Of a stretch of DNA of 64,000 bases, positions 1 to 10,699 are shown piece by piece. Location: positions 5,766,001-5,830,000 of the forward strand of contig NC_079970.1 in the NCBI RefSeq assembly GCF_029852145.1, written 5' to 3'. Both the position numbers and the translations under genes were made by a program. The first letter of the stretch is position 1, and every line of letters starts with the position of its first letter. Under the pieces are notes generated by a model, which worked only from the letters and a program-made list of their open reading frames with translations, did no database searches and was not told the origin of the DNA. The stretch is from Microplitis mediator. Taxonomy: Eukaryota > Arthropoda > Insecta > Hymenoptera > Braconidae.

Positions 1-165
1 CGGACTGTGTTAAACTCCACAGTACAAAATATTGTGTTAAAATCTACATAATCTGTGTGCTAGAAACGGCTACACGATATTTGTGTAGAATTTCAACACG
101 AATTTCGGGTAATACGAGAAGAAACTTTAACACTTTAAATGTCAGTGGTGACACAAAAAAAAGAT
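1..165. repeat. Remnant of a word-type repeat cut by the window edge
   Basis: The stretch repeats a short word in both orientations: TGTGTTAAA occurs twice near the left edge, TGTGTAGAATTTCAACAC lies in the middle and TTTAACACTTT near the right. This resembles the interior of the other word-built MITEs in the window. The left end lies outside the window and I cannot place a right terminus, so the limits are approximate. Confidence 0.4.
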
Positions 166-204
166 ATTAATTTTACATTTTATTTTTGTATCATATTCAG
201 TAAA

Positions 205-530
205 GGGGCCGTTCATAAAATACGTCACGCAAAATTTTACTTCTTTAGACCCCCTCCCCCTTCGTCATGCTATGTCACATTTTCTGCGATCTTCCTATCA
301 ATATTGCGTCACAAATGATAGACCTCTCCCCCATTATGACGGAAATATTTATATATTTAGAATTATGAAACGAATGACTTTCTATCGTGACAAAAAAATA
401 AAATTGAAGAAAACCGAGAGAAAAATTTGAAAAATTATTTTATGAGCTGCGAACGTTACGTTTCCTTAGACCCCCGACCCCCCTTGCTATATATAGTAAG
501 CGACATTCCCTCCTCCCCCATAAGTGTAAA
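205..530. repeat. Dispersed repeat fragment (GGGGCCGTTCATAAAA type)
   Basis: The block opens with GGGGCCGTTCATAAAATACG followed by CGTCACGC, then pyrimidine-rich GACCCCCTCCCCCTTCGTC. A second degenerate GACCCCC/CCCCCC tract lies near 470-530. From memory, sequence of this type is a widely scattered interspersed repeat in insect genomes. I cannot find a matching inverted copy of the left end, so this is probably a truncated or diverged copy. Confidence 0.45.
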
Positions 531-589
531 ATAATTTATATATTATTTTGAGGTTATCAATAGAGACAACAATTATTATTTAACATTAA

Positions 590-1033
590 GGGGCAGAGGC
601 AACCGATCGGTTCTTGTGTGGCTCGGGCGATCACCAAAGTTAAGCAGCACCGAGCACGGTTGCTACTTGGTTGGGTGACCGCTTAGCCATGCATTGAGCT
701 TGATCGGAAGTCTCTGTGCGCTAGGCGCGGACTGAAGATCCAGTGATTGGTAAAATGGGAATTTTATCGATCACTGGAACTTCACCCGCTCCGAAAAATG
801 ACAGCTGTACTGGCAAAAGGTTTTCTCTGTGGTTTCCCCTTGCCGCTATACTCCCACGACGAAAAGGTGGAGTATAGGGCATCACGTAATGATGCAGTAC
901 AGAAGCACAAGTTGGTCTACAGCCGCATGAAAAAGAGGAGGGAATAGAAAAGGTAGCAATTGCGATTAAAGGCAAGAAGTGTAAAAGGCAGAAAATGCTA
1001 TACACTGTCAACAATAATAAAAAAAAAAAAATG
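590..1033 (+). mobile_element. 5S rRNA-derived SINE (SINE3-like), copy 1, complete
   Basis: The 5' part (about 594-705) is recognisably a 5S rRNA sequence, including the internal pol III control region. It is followed by an unrelated body of about 300 bp and an A-rich tail ending AATAATAAAAAAAAAAAA. The element is flanked by a perfect 14-bp direct repeat, TTATTTAACATTAA (576-589 and 1034-1047). A 5S head, an A-rich tail and a long target-site duplication are the marks of a SINE mobilised by a LINE (SINE3 class). The body is probably related to the 3' tail of the partner LINE, but I cannot identify that LINE. A second, inverted copy lies at 52001-52986. Open frames at 721-1044 (-) and 747-947 (+) lie inside it and are not genes. 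Confidence 0.88.
636..682 (+). promoter_or_regulatory. 5S-type internal RNA polymerase III promoter of SINE copy 1
   Basis: AAAGTTAAGCAGC at 636-648 matches the A-box region of 5S genes, and GGTTGGGTGACCGC near 669-682 matches the C-box region. The spacing between them is as in a 5S gene. Both motifs are kept well enough that transcription via TFIIIA/TFIIIC is possible, but this is inferred. Confidence 0.7.
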
Positions 1034-1047
1034 TTATTTAACATTAA

Positions 1048-4000
1048 ACTGTTTTTTGACAGTAATCAATATTTTTATTAGAGTCAAGATTAAAAAAAAA
1101 TCACGGAATGTTTCATACCAGTTGTAAATAGTAAATCAATTAATTTCTTAAGAAAAAAAAAAAATACACGTTTATTTGTATAATAAACACTTCAGCTTTT
1201 AGTAAATGGTAAATTTAATTTATTAATAATCAAAATTATTAAGCTGAATTGACATTTATAAAATGTCGACTTCACTTTCATTTTTCTAATAATTCTTCCG
1301 TGACTATCGTATGACTTTTTAACATAAATTGTTCATTAATTTTAAATTAACACTTGATAAATGTTGATAATTACAATTTTTGTAGTAACACTTTTTAAAT
1401 GGTAGATAGTAGACCTAGTTCGAATTTTCAAGTAACATAGTAAAATGTCTTAATTTTACACAAATACACACAATTTTTTACTGCGTTGGAGTCGGTTAAA
1501 AGGATTTGAAAATTTTTTAAATAATTGAATTTACTAAAAAAAAATTTAATGGGCATAAACATATATCCCGACTGAATATAACTGGTTATTTATGTCTAGT
1601 CGACAATATTTTTTTTTTTTTCGTTGAGTAGTTTATAGCCTTTGATGCAATAGGTCATAAAAAAACAAATAAGTCAACATCATCTTTTAAAATTAATTAA
1701 TTTTTTATTTAACAATTTATTTTTATGACAAATCAAGTTTTTAATTTTTGATAATTTTTTAAAATTATTTTTTTTAAATCCATAAAACTATATCAAAGTT
1801 GAATATACATTAGTCACCTGCAGCCCTCATATGACTGCCCGAGTGTCAAAAAAATTTTTTATTCTCTCAATAATATAATTTTTAAAAGAATTAGACAATA
1901 ATAATAATTATAATAATTAAAAATAATTTGTGATAGCACGTGTATAAAGTTTAATAGCAGGCAGGTCACTTTTCCAAGACAGTTGTTGATTGTGGAGCTC
2001 GTGCTCTACTCCGTTCCAGTCGTCGCACACGCGTGCTACCTCATTCATAAAGACCCAAGTAAAGCTCTCGGGTACACACGTCAGCAAGACGAGACAAGTA
2101 TTGGCATATATAACTATATTTTGCTGCAAAGATTCATATTATGCATGCATATACATTACATTTGTATATAAATATCACAACACCAGATATAAATAGGATC
2201 CGACAGTTGCAAATGTAAATATAACGTAAGACAGACTTAACTCGAGGAACCAAAAGTCTGCGTCATAATTCGGTCTGGTCGTTGTTTGTGTTAGGGATCG
2301 AGGAAAACCGCTGGTCACTCTGCCCTGCTTGGTTGGGTTACGTCCCAAGACCCATCCAACCATATCAATAATGTATCGTCATGCTAATTTAGATGTAACT
2401 TATACTTCTTTTCCTTTATAATTAAATTAAATTTGCCCCGACCCTTGGAAAAAAATTTATCACTAATCACTTAAACTAAAATAAACCCATCAATTTAATG
2501 CATTTAGATTATTAACAAAAATTAATCTCCCACTATACGATAGTGCCAGAAAACTTCGGTCGTGGTTTCCTTGAAGCCATAACTTATTACAAGTTGCGCA
2601 CACTTGTTACAGTTATGCTGGTACGGGTTGAGATAAAACAGAATTGCAAGCAAAGACTTCGTCATGCTTGAGCTCACTACGCTGAGTAAAGTCGTTTTGG
2701 AAAAAGACACGTGTGACACGAACAACCTCGAGTATAATGAACCTCGACACCCAAAGTCGACAACAAATAAAACACAAGTCACATTCTCCTCGATCTCTGA
2801 ATGGCCGAGGTGTATGACCACTGGAATTTACTAATGTACACTTTGAGTAATCCGTCAAAGAAAGTGATCATTAAAAAAAGGGATATCCACATATGCGATA
2901 TCCGGAGTATGTTCGTCAGCGTATAGCAGACTAATTGCATACTTTTAATTGATTTTAAATTAAGATACAGATATATGTTTAATATACATAAATGGAACAA
3001 CAGTTTTATTATGAATAGTGCATGCAAGTTTAAAAAAAAAAAAATGCGTAAATCAATTGAGCGTAACACGGACATTCTTAGCATGTGACTAATTAAAAAA
3101 ACAGTATGTATTAAAGTACCGGTGTAACTGTTGTAGTTGTAATTGTAGTTGTAGTTATAGTTGTTAGTAAGTATGTTTATATCTTCGATCCAATTGACCA
3201 AAGTCGCGATACAGTGAAGGGGCGCGAAACCATTTACGAGTTTCGATTAAAAAATTCTTCGGCTTATAATTTCGTCACTGCAATAAAGTCGATTGCAAGT
3301 GCCTCGGGACATTTAAATCGATCATTTAATACTATTTTAATTACGACAGTTTCTCGTTACTTCTGATACTTTGTACGTTTGAGTATTTTATTATTGCTCA
3401 TATAAATATATGCTCATAAATAGAGAGGTTCCTCGGATAAATTGACGGCTGTACTCAGTAGTTATTTTGTTTGCATTTTATTATTTATGGCCTTGCGTTA
3501 TATTTATTATTAATTTGTTCCGGAAGAATAATAATTTTTTTTTTTTTTTTTTTTACTACAATTGAGTAACTAAATTCCAACTTAAACGTATTATTTAACA
3601 TTTAAATTATACGGGGATTTATTAACGTTTATGCTTAACAATAATGTTAACTTTGAGGTTTTAAATTATATTACGATTCCTGTTGGTTATTTCACAATGA
3701 ATTTATTTGGTAAGAAGGTCATTATAAATTCAAAACTCATTTATTATATGTATATATTTTTAGTATTCACTGATGTCAATTTAATATTCTGCATTAAATT
3801 ATTTATACATTTCATTAGTCGTATTCTCGATAATGTAATTTACATTTCATTAAGTCGTTTTATTTTATTTTTAATTCATCGATTTGAGAGAATAATATTG
3901 AATTGGAAAAGCCAATTTCATTCGCGGACTCGATATATATAAAATAATTTATTCAATCCCATTTAGTCTAAGAGCTAGTAAATTCAATTGTAGATACACT

Positions 4001-5390
4001 AAATCCTTCATTTCCTGGATATTAATCATTCATTTTCTCTCGATTCGCTAAATCTGTCAAATTAAAAAACAAATAATAAAATAATTTTATTATAGAAGGG
4101 TAAAAAAATGATATGAATAAAAATAAACGTAGACCAGTGGGGATTGAATTCGATGATCGAAAGAGCAATAACGTTAATCGATTGTGACGTGCCGGATCGA
4201 ATGATTTAAATAAAGAACAGGCTTGTCATGGGCCCGGCTAAGCGACCGCGCCCTCTCAATCGTTTTTCAATTGTATTATAAATTGTCGTTCCATCCAATA
4301 ATTTTATTTAGCTCAACTCTTACAATAGCAGCTTTCATACTAAAAAAATCCGTCTCCATCTCCATCTTCATTGCATCCATTATTTTTATTACAACTTTTT
4401 ATTTCGCGCACAGCCTCCAGAACGTGACGAAATTTCCCCATCATGCTCTGCTACTGTATCTAATATTCCCATCTACAGGATCAGAGAGTCATTAGGCCTT
4501 CTCTTTTCTTCCCGTAACATCAATTTATCTTACTGAAGTCAGAAGCCAGTGCTTCTGCTGTACGGCACGCCAACAGATACCAGATGTCGAGATCTCGAGC
4601 GACACTCTTCCTATCTATATCTTTTTTTATTATTATTATTTTTATCTTTTCTTTTCTTACTTATTTTTTTTCCACACCCAGTGTGTGCCGTGTCCACAGC
4701 CGGCTTCTGGTTTATTTCATATCAGATACAGCCCGTATTATCTAGACCGATTTATCGATAAAGATGGGAATGGGCGTGTTTGGGAATTACTTGCCAACCC
4801 AATGTGACATTTTGCCTGAGGTTAACAAAAAAAATTATACTAAAAAGATATATCGATAAGATGGCTTAGGATTTTATCCAGTCTAACTTGTCAACACTTT
4901 TTATTTCCAATTACATTGTTTACTATAACTATTATTATTGTTGTTATTTTATTTACACAGCCAATATTTATCGTTGTTTTTTTATCATTGCAGATATCAT
5001 AAGCCAAACGGGCCAGTATTTATGCCAGTATGCCAATATATCCAAGTTGCCAGTAGCCAGCAGCCCAGTAATAAACTTATCAGATTTAAGTCCCTGTAAT
5101 AAACTTAAATCTAAATAATTAATCTCTAAGCAATGCATTTACGTAAAATATCACTATAATAACGTTCATTAAACATATCTTAGTTATTTAAACTATTAGT
5201 ACTCTATAAATATATATTATTATTTATAAAACCACTATCACAGTGAACGAATATCGGTTTTCTCCGCAATAATTTATTTGCTACGTACACTACTACTTTT
5301 ATTCTCAATCGCGAGGGTTAATATCTAAGTAGTGGACATCTAGCCTTCGTGAGTGTAACGAACCCGGCGAATCCAAGTTTACTTACTTCA
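1048..5390. other. AT-rich non-coding stretch
   Basis: No convincing gene is present. The sequence is AT-rich with many A and T runs and short open frames of low complexity. The longest frame (2779-3201, minus) owes its length to the GTAGTT repeat and to hydrophobic low-complexity codons. I see no paired inverted termini here. Confidence 0.6.
3122..3165. repeat. Imperfect GTAGTT/GTAATT microsatellite
   Basis: There are about seven consecutive six-base units of the form GTTGTA/GTAGTT with single-base variants. On the minus strand this produces a spurious run of alternating Asn and Tyr codons. Confidence 0.8.
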
Positions 5391-5391
5391 G

Positions 5392-5413
5392 TATATATAT
5401 ATATATATATATA
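5392..5413. repeat. (TA)11 microsatellite
   Basis: Uninterrupted TA dinucleotide run. It lies about 120 bp upstream of the candidate exon ending at 5624, but a TA microsatellite is not good evidence for a TATA box. Confidence 0.85.
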
Positions 5414-5529
5414 CAAGGAAAAAGCTATAGCTAAATAATAGAAACTCGGTTTACGAACGGTCGTATTAAAGGATTATAAATAAATAAAGAGTGTTATATA
5501 TAAAAATAAAAAAAAGTTGTGAAGGAAAA

Positions 5530-5624
5530 GGGTGAAAAAGTACTCAAGACACGCAAGCCGGTGGCTGGAAACGCTGACTTACATCGGGAACGCCAACCTG
5601 CAATCAAGGTTCATGGTTTTCATG
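5530..5624 (+). other. Candidate 5' exon ending at a strong splice donor
   Basis: A block of unusually balanced base composition, in very AT-rich surroundings, ends in CATG followed by GTGAGTCAT. This is a good donor site, with the intron starting at 5625. Two forward frames stay open through the block, but neither has an ATG start upstream. The first ATG is at 5613, only four codons before the donor (Met-Val-Phe-Met). If real, it is most likely a mainly untranslated first exon, with its start codon in the last 12 bases. I do not recognise a protein. The 5' limit is arbitrary. Random donors of this quality occur by chance in a window this size, so the call is weak. Confidence 0.22.
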
Positions 5625-6570
5625 GTGAGTCATACTCTTATCATTTATTCTTCTATTATTACCGCATGTTATATATTACAGAGACTGAGTATTTTATTTA
5701 TCCTCTGGCGTCTAGACTCTGTTGTACCACGGCTTAATAACATGTATTCAAATAATCTCTTAATTATATACATATATGAATACTAAGTGGTAACAAGTGT
5801 CTGATTTAATAAAAAAATATTACGATTAAATTATATGATAACTTCAAACATCTTAATACGTACCAAATACTTGATACACATAATATCTATACTGTATAAT
5901 GTATATACAGTTGAATATTATTAAATTAGCATAATTAAAACAGTTAAATCTATAAGATCCAGAAAATGGATCCCACCTACGATTAATCCGCGAGTAGTTT
6001 CTTAGGATCTGAGAGTGCCAGGACTTTAACCACTACATCCACGTGGGGAATTATCTTTATTTGCAAGCCCGGTTGTCTCCAGTGTGGTTGGTTTACTCGG
6101 TTACAGTATATGTTTATATATAAGAAGAAGGCTTGATGCATCTCGCTTCTTGCTTCTTATTTTTTACTTGTACTTCTTATTTCTTATATGTACTCACTTT
6201 TAAGACTTGTTTGTGTACACACTGGCTGCTTGTGCACGAGTTACGTACACACTCTCGCATTCAGTGTATCCAACTCGATTCGCTGTCTCGTAAGTCTTTG
6301 GGGAGTGTATCGAAGTACTATACGCGGGAGTTGTAACAAAATACTGGTCAACATAAATTGCCCGTAAAGTTCTTCAGGTCGAAGGTGGTGGGACTACTGC
6401 AGTGAAAATAAAGAGTCTGCTTTTTATTTTAACTTTTTTTTATTTTTTCGAGTGGCTTGTATCTTGTGTGTAAGGTCTTTTGCGGTTTGTCGGACAGTTT
6501 ATGTGGTAGCGGGTTACACAAATTAGCCGGGCCAATAATGTTTGTTACAATAGCAATATGCTCTGTATCA

Positions 6571-6618
6571 TGGTCTTGGTCTTGGTCTTGGTCTCGGTTT
6601 TGTTCTTGGTCTTACCCT
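6571..6618. repeat. (CTTGGT)n hexanucleotide repeat
   Basis: TGGTCTTGGTCTTGGTCTTG continues into degenerate units (TCTCGGT, TTCTTGGT, CTTACCCTTGG). Confidence 0.8.
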
Positions 6619-8096
6619 TGGCAATGTTAAGTTTTAATTAACGTTAGTCATTTAGGATTGTACGGACAAAACTTGACCATTAATGTTTTATTCTGGTCGT
6701 AGACTAATATTTGGTCTGCGTTTGTGGTGGTGGCGGTTGGGGAAACACCCTCGAGTATGTTTTGCGAAGTTACGAACTTCTGGATGTGGGTTTCTGTTAA
6801 CTGTTAACTGTTAACGCCTAGCTCTCAAGTATCTCAAGTCATTTAGTTCAGAGGTCAACCACGCGGAGGCATTAATAATCCTTAGCAATCTTTTGGGACG
6901 GGGTGTGGCAAAGTCCATTAACCCTCGAGGATTTTCTTATCCGTAAATAAGAGGAATCTTGTATCTTACCCGCACAGACGTCAAGTATAATACTATTGGT
7001 CTTCTTAGCTTTGATATAAGGTGTATATGGTAGAGAAGTCAGTTTTACTCTGTGACTGCTGGACACTTGAAAAGATCCTGTAAAAAAGAAGCGTATAAAC
7101 CAGTCGTGTGCGGCTGAGCTGAAAAAAAATGATAAAAAAGCTTGAAAAAAAAAATTGCCGGGATAAACTGGTGGTTGAAGGATGAGCGGGATTTCATTTA
7201 TTGCGAATTCTCTTATTTTCAAATGCAAATCGTGTCTTTCCGTTATTCCTTGTCCTTGATGTAATAAATAACTAATTTGTCTTACGAGCATTCGAGAAAA
7301 TTAAAAATTACAAATAACTTTTACTTTTTTTTTCTTTTGTAATTTATTTATATAAAACTTGAATTTATTATAAAATTAATGTCAAGAATTAATTGGCGAT
7401 TTGCGCAGTAATAAAATCTGGGATATTAAATTGAAATATTATAAAATAATTGAAATAACACTCGAGTATTTTTAGTCGGATTATAAATTAAATTTATAAT
7501 AAATTGATGTTAAAAAAAGTTAAGGAATGCAAGCACGACAATATGAGGTCTTCATGTAATGTGCGTATATGTATATACATATATATATTTAAACTCTCTC
7601 TTGCATGCAATGTGACAACGCGACGTGTAAGGAGAGACATGTCGATTCGAGGGAGTGAAACATAATTTTCATGAAACGCCTACGCCCATTCGCTTACACA
7701 TATGTATATATATATGCATACTGTTGATACCGAGGATGAATAATAAAAATAAATGAAACGAAAAAAAAATAAAGAAAAATTGATAGCTCAGCGTGCGCGT
7801 TGAACAGTGTAAGTAAATAAGCGAGTAAGTGAGTAGAGATGCCACGCACTACTGAGACCGGTTAATTGTTTTCGATAGATTTAATGTCCGTGGCAGTCGA
7901 AATAAATGAGCGTTGATTTCGCGAGGGTGCGGCTCTCCGATGCGTGCAGGACAATCCGCACGTACGTGATTTTGCGGTATCGTGCTGAGTAAAAAAATAA
8001 CACACAGATACACAAATTACCTAAGTATTTATATTAATGACAATATCAGAGGACACAAATACTGTAAATGTATGCAACGCCCACTCATTTACTCAT

Positions 8097-8117
8097 TTTA
8101 TTTATTTATTTATTTAT
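8097..8117. repeat. (TTTA)n microsatellite
   Basis: Five tandem TTTA units. Confidence 0.8.
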
Positions 8118-8583
8118 ACATTTTTATTACACTGTCTCTTCAATTGGACAAGTAATAATGACAGCCGAACTTGTCACGAAACAGACGGCTTTCTCTTGTG
8201 TCCCTGCCGGTAAAAAACAAAAAAATTATCGGGAACCAAACGACGCAGTAGTACTGGGTACTGTGTCCAGTGTCGCATGACAAAGCGCGAGCAACGGTTC
8301 GAGGAAGATGAGATAGAGAATGGACCGACAACTTCTTTTTCTTCTTGGTCTTCTTTTCCTTTACTTATTTAACTCTTATTCTTCTTTTCATCTCCGGTGA
8401 TGTCGTCGTCTTGTTGTTCCTCTTGGTCCTCAACCCACACTACACACTGGGACAGACTTTGAAAGCGCAAAATGGCGCCTTTTAATTTACGAATCGTTAA
8501 TGTCACCTTACTGCCGGTATTATATTAAACCGCGGCGTGTAGTGGCTGAAAAATTTTAAAAACCCTGCGTAAATTTAGTCCAG

Positions 8584-8805
8584 GTTAAAGAGGTGCAAAA
8601 TTTAAAAATCGATCCGGACCAAAAGTTTGTGATATTATGTTGCATTCAAATAACTTTTTTTTATTTGCTGTATGGTATAATATCTGAAGGAACCAAGAGA
8701 TTGGATTGGATGATGGCGAAATTGGTTATTTTCGGATTGATGCTCGGAGCATTATTCACGCTCGGAGGTCTCCTACACAAAAGATATCGTATATCATTGG
8801 TATAG
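8584..8805 (+). CDS. Putative 3'-terminal exon of a membrane protein (unidentified)
   Basis: An open frame of 73 codons ends at TAG. It encodes a coherent polytopic C-terminus: a polar stretch with KIDPDQK (residues 8-14), a hydrophobic helix at about 15-33, a short polar loop (SEGTKRLDW, 34-42), a second helix at about 43-64 rich in Leu/Gly/Phe, and a basic tail with HKRYR (65-69). There is no ATG near the start; the frame is open back to 8560. CAG at 8581-8583 is a possible splice acceptor, though its pyrimidine tract is poor. AATAAA follows the stop by 27 bases. This is what a last coding exon looks like. The family is not recognised; a multi-pass lipid-metabolism or transport protein is possible. 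No upstream exon of the same protein is visible, so it could also be a relict fragment. The minus-strand frame 8661-8855 is its shadow. Confidence 0.45.
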   Translation, partial: VKEVQNLKIDPDQKFVILCCIQITFFYLLYGIISEGTKRLDWMMAKLVIFGLMLGALFTLGGLLHKRYRISLV

Positions 8806-8832
8806 ACCATAAGACCATTATCATATTTCTTT

Positions 8833-8838
8833 AATAAA
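8833..8838 (+). promoter_or_regulatory. Candidate polyadenylation signal AATAAA
   Basis: The canonical hexamer lies 27 bases after the stop codon of the 8584-8805 frame, with more AATAAA copies within the next 120 bases. The hexamer is frequent in AT-rich DNA, so only its position is informative. Confidence 0.35.
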
Positions 8839-8849
8839 AAAATATGTAT

Positions 8850-10107
8850 CCACAAAAATATATACCATATAATAAAAGTTATCCTTTGTACACAATGTAT
8901 CCCGCGATATAAAATATTTTTTTCATAATAAATAAAATTTTATTATATTAATCTTGACAATAAAAATTGATAAATGTTTTTCTCGGTAGTAGTAAAATAA
9001 TTTTTCCTTAAATTGTAAATGGAGCGTTAAAAGCAGCTCTAAAGTGTCAAAAACCGGGTGTTTAACCGTCCAAATCGAATGTGGAATAATTGCAATTTTT
9101 AAAGCTTTACCGTGTTGTCAGACAGGACGTTCGAATTCCAGTGTAACATATCCCAAGGATTTTATGACCCACTCAAAGTTGTTCTCTCTTAAATATATAA
9201 GCTCATTTCGAGTTCCAAGAGCTCGTTTCAAAACGTTAAAGCCGTGTCACCGCCGACACACTCAACACTGAATACAACAGGCTGCAAGTTTCGCTAAGTG
9301 CCTATATTATCCTCAAATATCGTCAATAAATATTATTATCCTGTGGTAGCGGTTCACTTTTACTCGTAAACTCGGTATCACTATTATAAACACTAAAACT
9401 CCTATACGGCAGCATCCCTCGGCTCGTCATTTACAAATTCATGTTATGATGTTATATGCACATATAAAACCTCGTCATCGCAGTTATGCTATCAGCTGAC
9501 TGTACATTGTACGATAAATTTTTTTTTTTTTTTTTTTTTTTTAATAATATCGTGGGACTGAAATTGTTTAACATTGACATTAAATTCAACTTTCGAGTAA
9601 TTTCCGAAATCTCTCGACACTACATTAATGATATCCACGTACATTAAATTCAAACTACTGTATCCTTGGTGATTTAACTAAAACTCCGATGTTCTGTATA
9701 TACATTAAGAAAGTGGTTTTTCGTTTATTTTTAGGCGTTTGTTATTTTTTACAGCGGCATTAAAGATACGGGAAAGAGAATAACTCAGATTTATGTAATG
9801 GGGAGTAAATATAAAACAATTGAATGGCGATAATAAAATAATAAGTGTTTTCTGGTTATCACGCGACATTGAAAAGTTTATATCAATAGCTTTGAGTCGT
9901 GAGATCGTACGTGACTTTTTGTAGATTTGAGTGAATAATTAAATTTGTGATTCATTTGTACTTCAGATGTTGTCAGCAGTAAAAAAATTTCAATTATTAA
10001 TTATTCGTCAAAATTCAAATTCGTATGATAAAAGTTGATATTTTTTTATCAATAAGAAAACATAAACTTGAAATTTTTCAAAAAATCCAAGACAAATTGA
10101 CTATTTT
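8850..10107. other. AT-rich non-coding stretch
   Basis: No gene or repeat boundary is seen. A run of more than 20 T near 9520 and several (A/T)n tracts are present. Confidence 0.5.
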
Positions 10108-10109
10108 TA

Positions 10110-10332
10110 CACAGGAAAAAAAGAATTCTTGACTGGAAGTAAATATTCTTGATTCAAGAAATTTTTTTTGAAAACCTCAATTTTTTTGGATAAAGTAGAA
10201 ATCTTCTTTGACTAAAACGAATTTTTTTTTACCAAGACAAATTCTCTTGGCTCAAGAAAATCTTGACTTGGTTTCTAAAAACGTTTGTCTTTCAAAATAT
10301 TTTTTTGACTCAAGGTAACTTTTTTTTCTGTG
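10110..10332. mobile_element. MITE family A, solo copy (CACAGGAAAA... ends)
   Basis: The left end CACAGGAAAAAAAG is the near inverse of the right end TTTTTTTTCTGTG. The flanks are TA (10108-10109 and 10333-10334). The interior repeats CTTGACT/CTTGATTCAAGAA/CTTGGCTCAAGAAAA in both orientations. The same family recurs at 52323-52860, where it is interrupted by another element. With that insert removed, the two copies are about the same length (223 and about 230 bp). It has no coding capacity. Confidence 0.82.
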
Positions 10333-10334
10333 TA

Positions 10335-10696
10335 CTTTCTTAAAATGAATCAGTGAAAAGTAGTCCAATCAGTGAATATGCACTGCACGAATAGTCCCAA
10401 ATATATCACTAATTCAATCAGTGATATACTTGGGACTGATTCGCAGTGAATATTCATGATACTAAAGTTAGCCGACGTCTAATAATTTTTGGACTTTTTT
10501 TTAGACGGTAAATTATAAAAAAAAAAATTGCACTTTTAGTTTTTGAATTTTTCTACATGTGCATATTTTTAATTTTTTTTTTTCTTCAAATTTAATTTAA
10601 AAAAAAAAAACCTAAAAATTTTCAATTGTCTGCTAACTTCAGGATCATGAATATTCGCTGATTTGCAGAAGTTTTTACTGATTCATTTTAAGAGAG
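10335..10696. mobile_element. MITE family D, abutting family A and interrupted by family E
   Basis: The ends are CTTTCTTAAAATGAATCAGT and, inverted, CTCTCTTAAAATGAATCAGT. TA flanks both sides (10333-10334, 10697-10698). The left TA is shared with the neighbouring MITE A, so one inserted at the other's target site. The interior is built from AATCAGTGA/TCACTG words, including a large inverted repeat around CCCAAATATATCACT. Without the nested element the unit is about 160 bp. Confidence 0.75.
10456..10648. mobile_element. MITE family E, copy 1, nested in family D
   Basis: The left end is ATGATACTAAAGTTAGCCGA. The right end, inverted, is ATGATCCTGAAGTTAGCAGA. GAATATTC is repeated exactly on both sides (10448-10455, 10649-10656). 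A second copy, 58924-59128, has the same ends and a 10-bp flanking duplication. An 8-10 bp duplication would fit hAT, P or Mutator-like elements. It has no coding capacity. Confidence 0.8.
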
Positions 10697-10699
10697 TAC

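Larger units (their letters stand above)
5631..8560. other. AT-rich non-coding stretch
   Basis: It contains the CTTGGT and TTTA microsatellites listed separately and several TA-rich tracts near 7560-7720. The 139-codon frame on the minus strand (6872-7291) has an ATG start but also runs of Phe encoded by A-tracts, and shows no domain I recognise. I do not annotate it as a gene. Confidence 0.55.

Noticed and set aside
594..705. Possible functional 5S rRNA gene
   Set aside because: It diverges from 5S at both termini, is joined to a long unrelated body with an A-rich tail and is flanked by a target-site duplication; it is the head of a SINE.
2779..3201. 140-codon minus-strand frame, the longest in the window
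   Set aside because: Its Asn/Tyr run is the GTAGTT microsatellite and the rest is hydrophobic low complexity from AT-rich DNA; no domain is seen.
6872..7291. 139-codon minus-strand frame with an ATG start
   Set aside because: The first third looks protein-like, but Phe runs come from A-tracts, no domain is recognised and there is no splice or polyadenylation context. It is borderline for chance in a window of this size.
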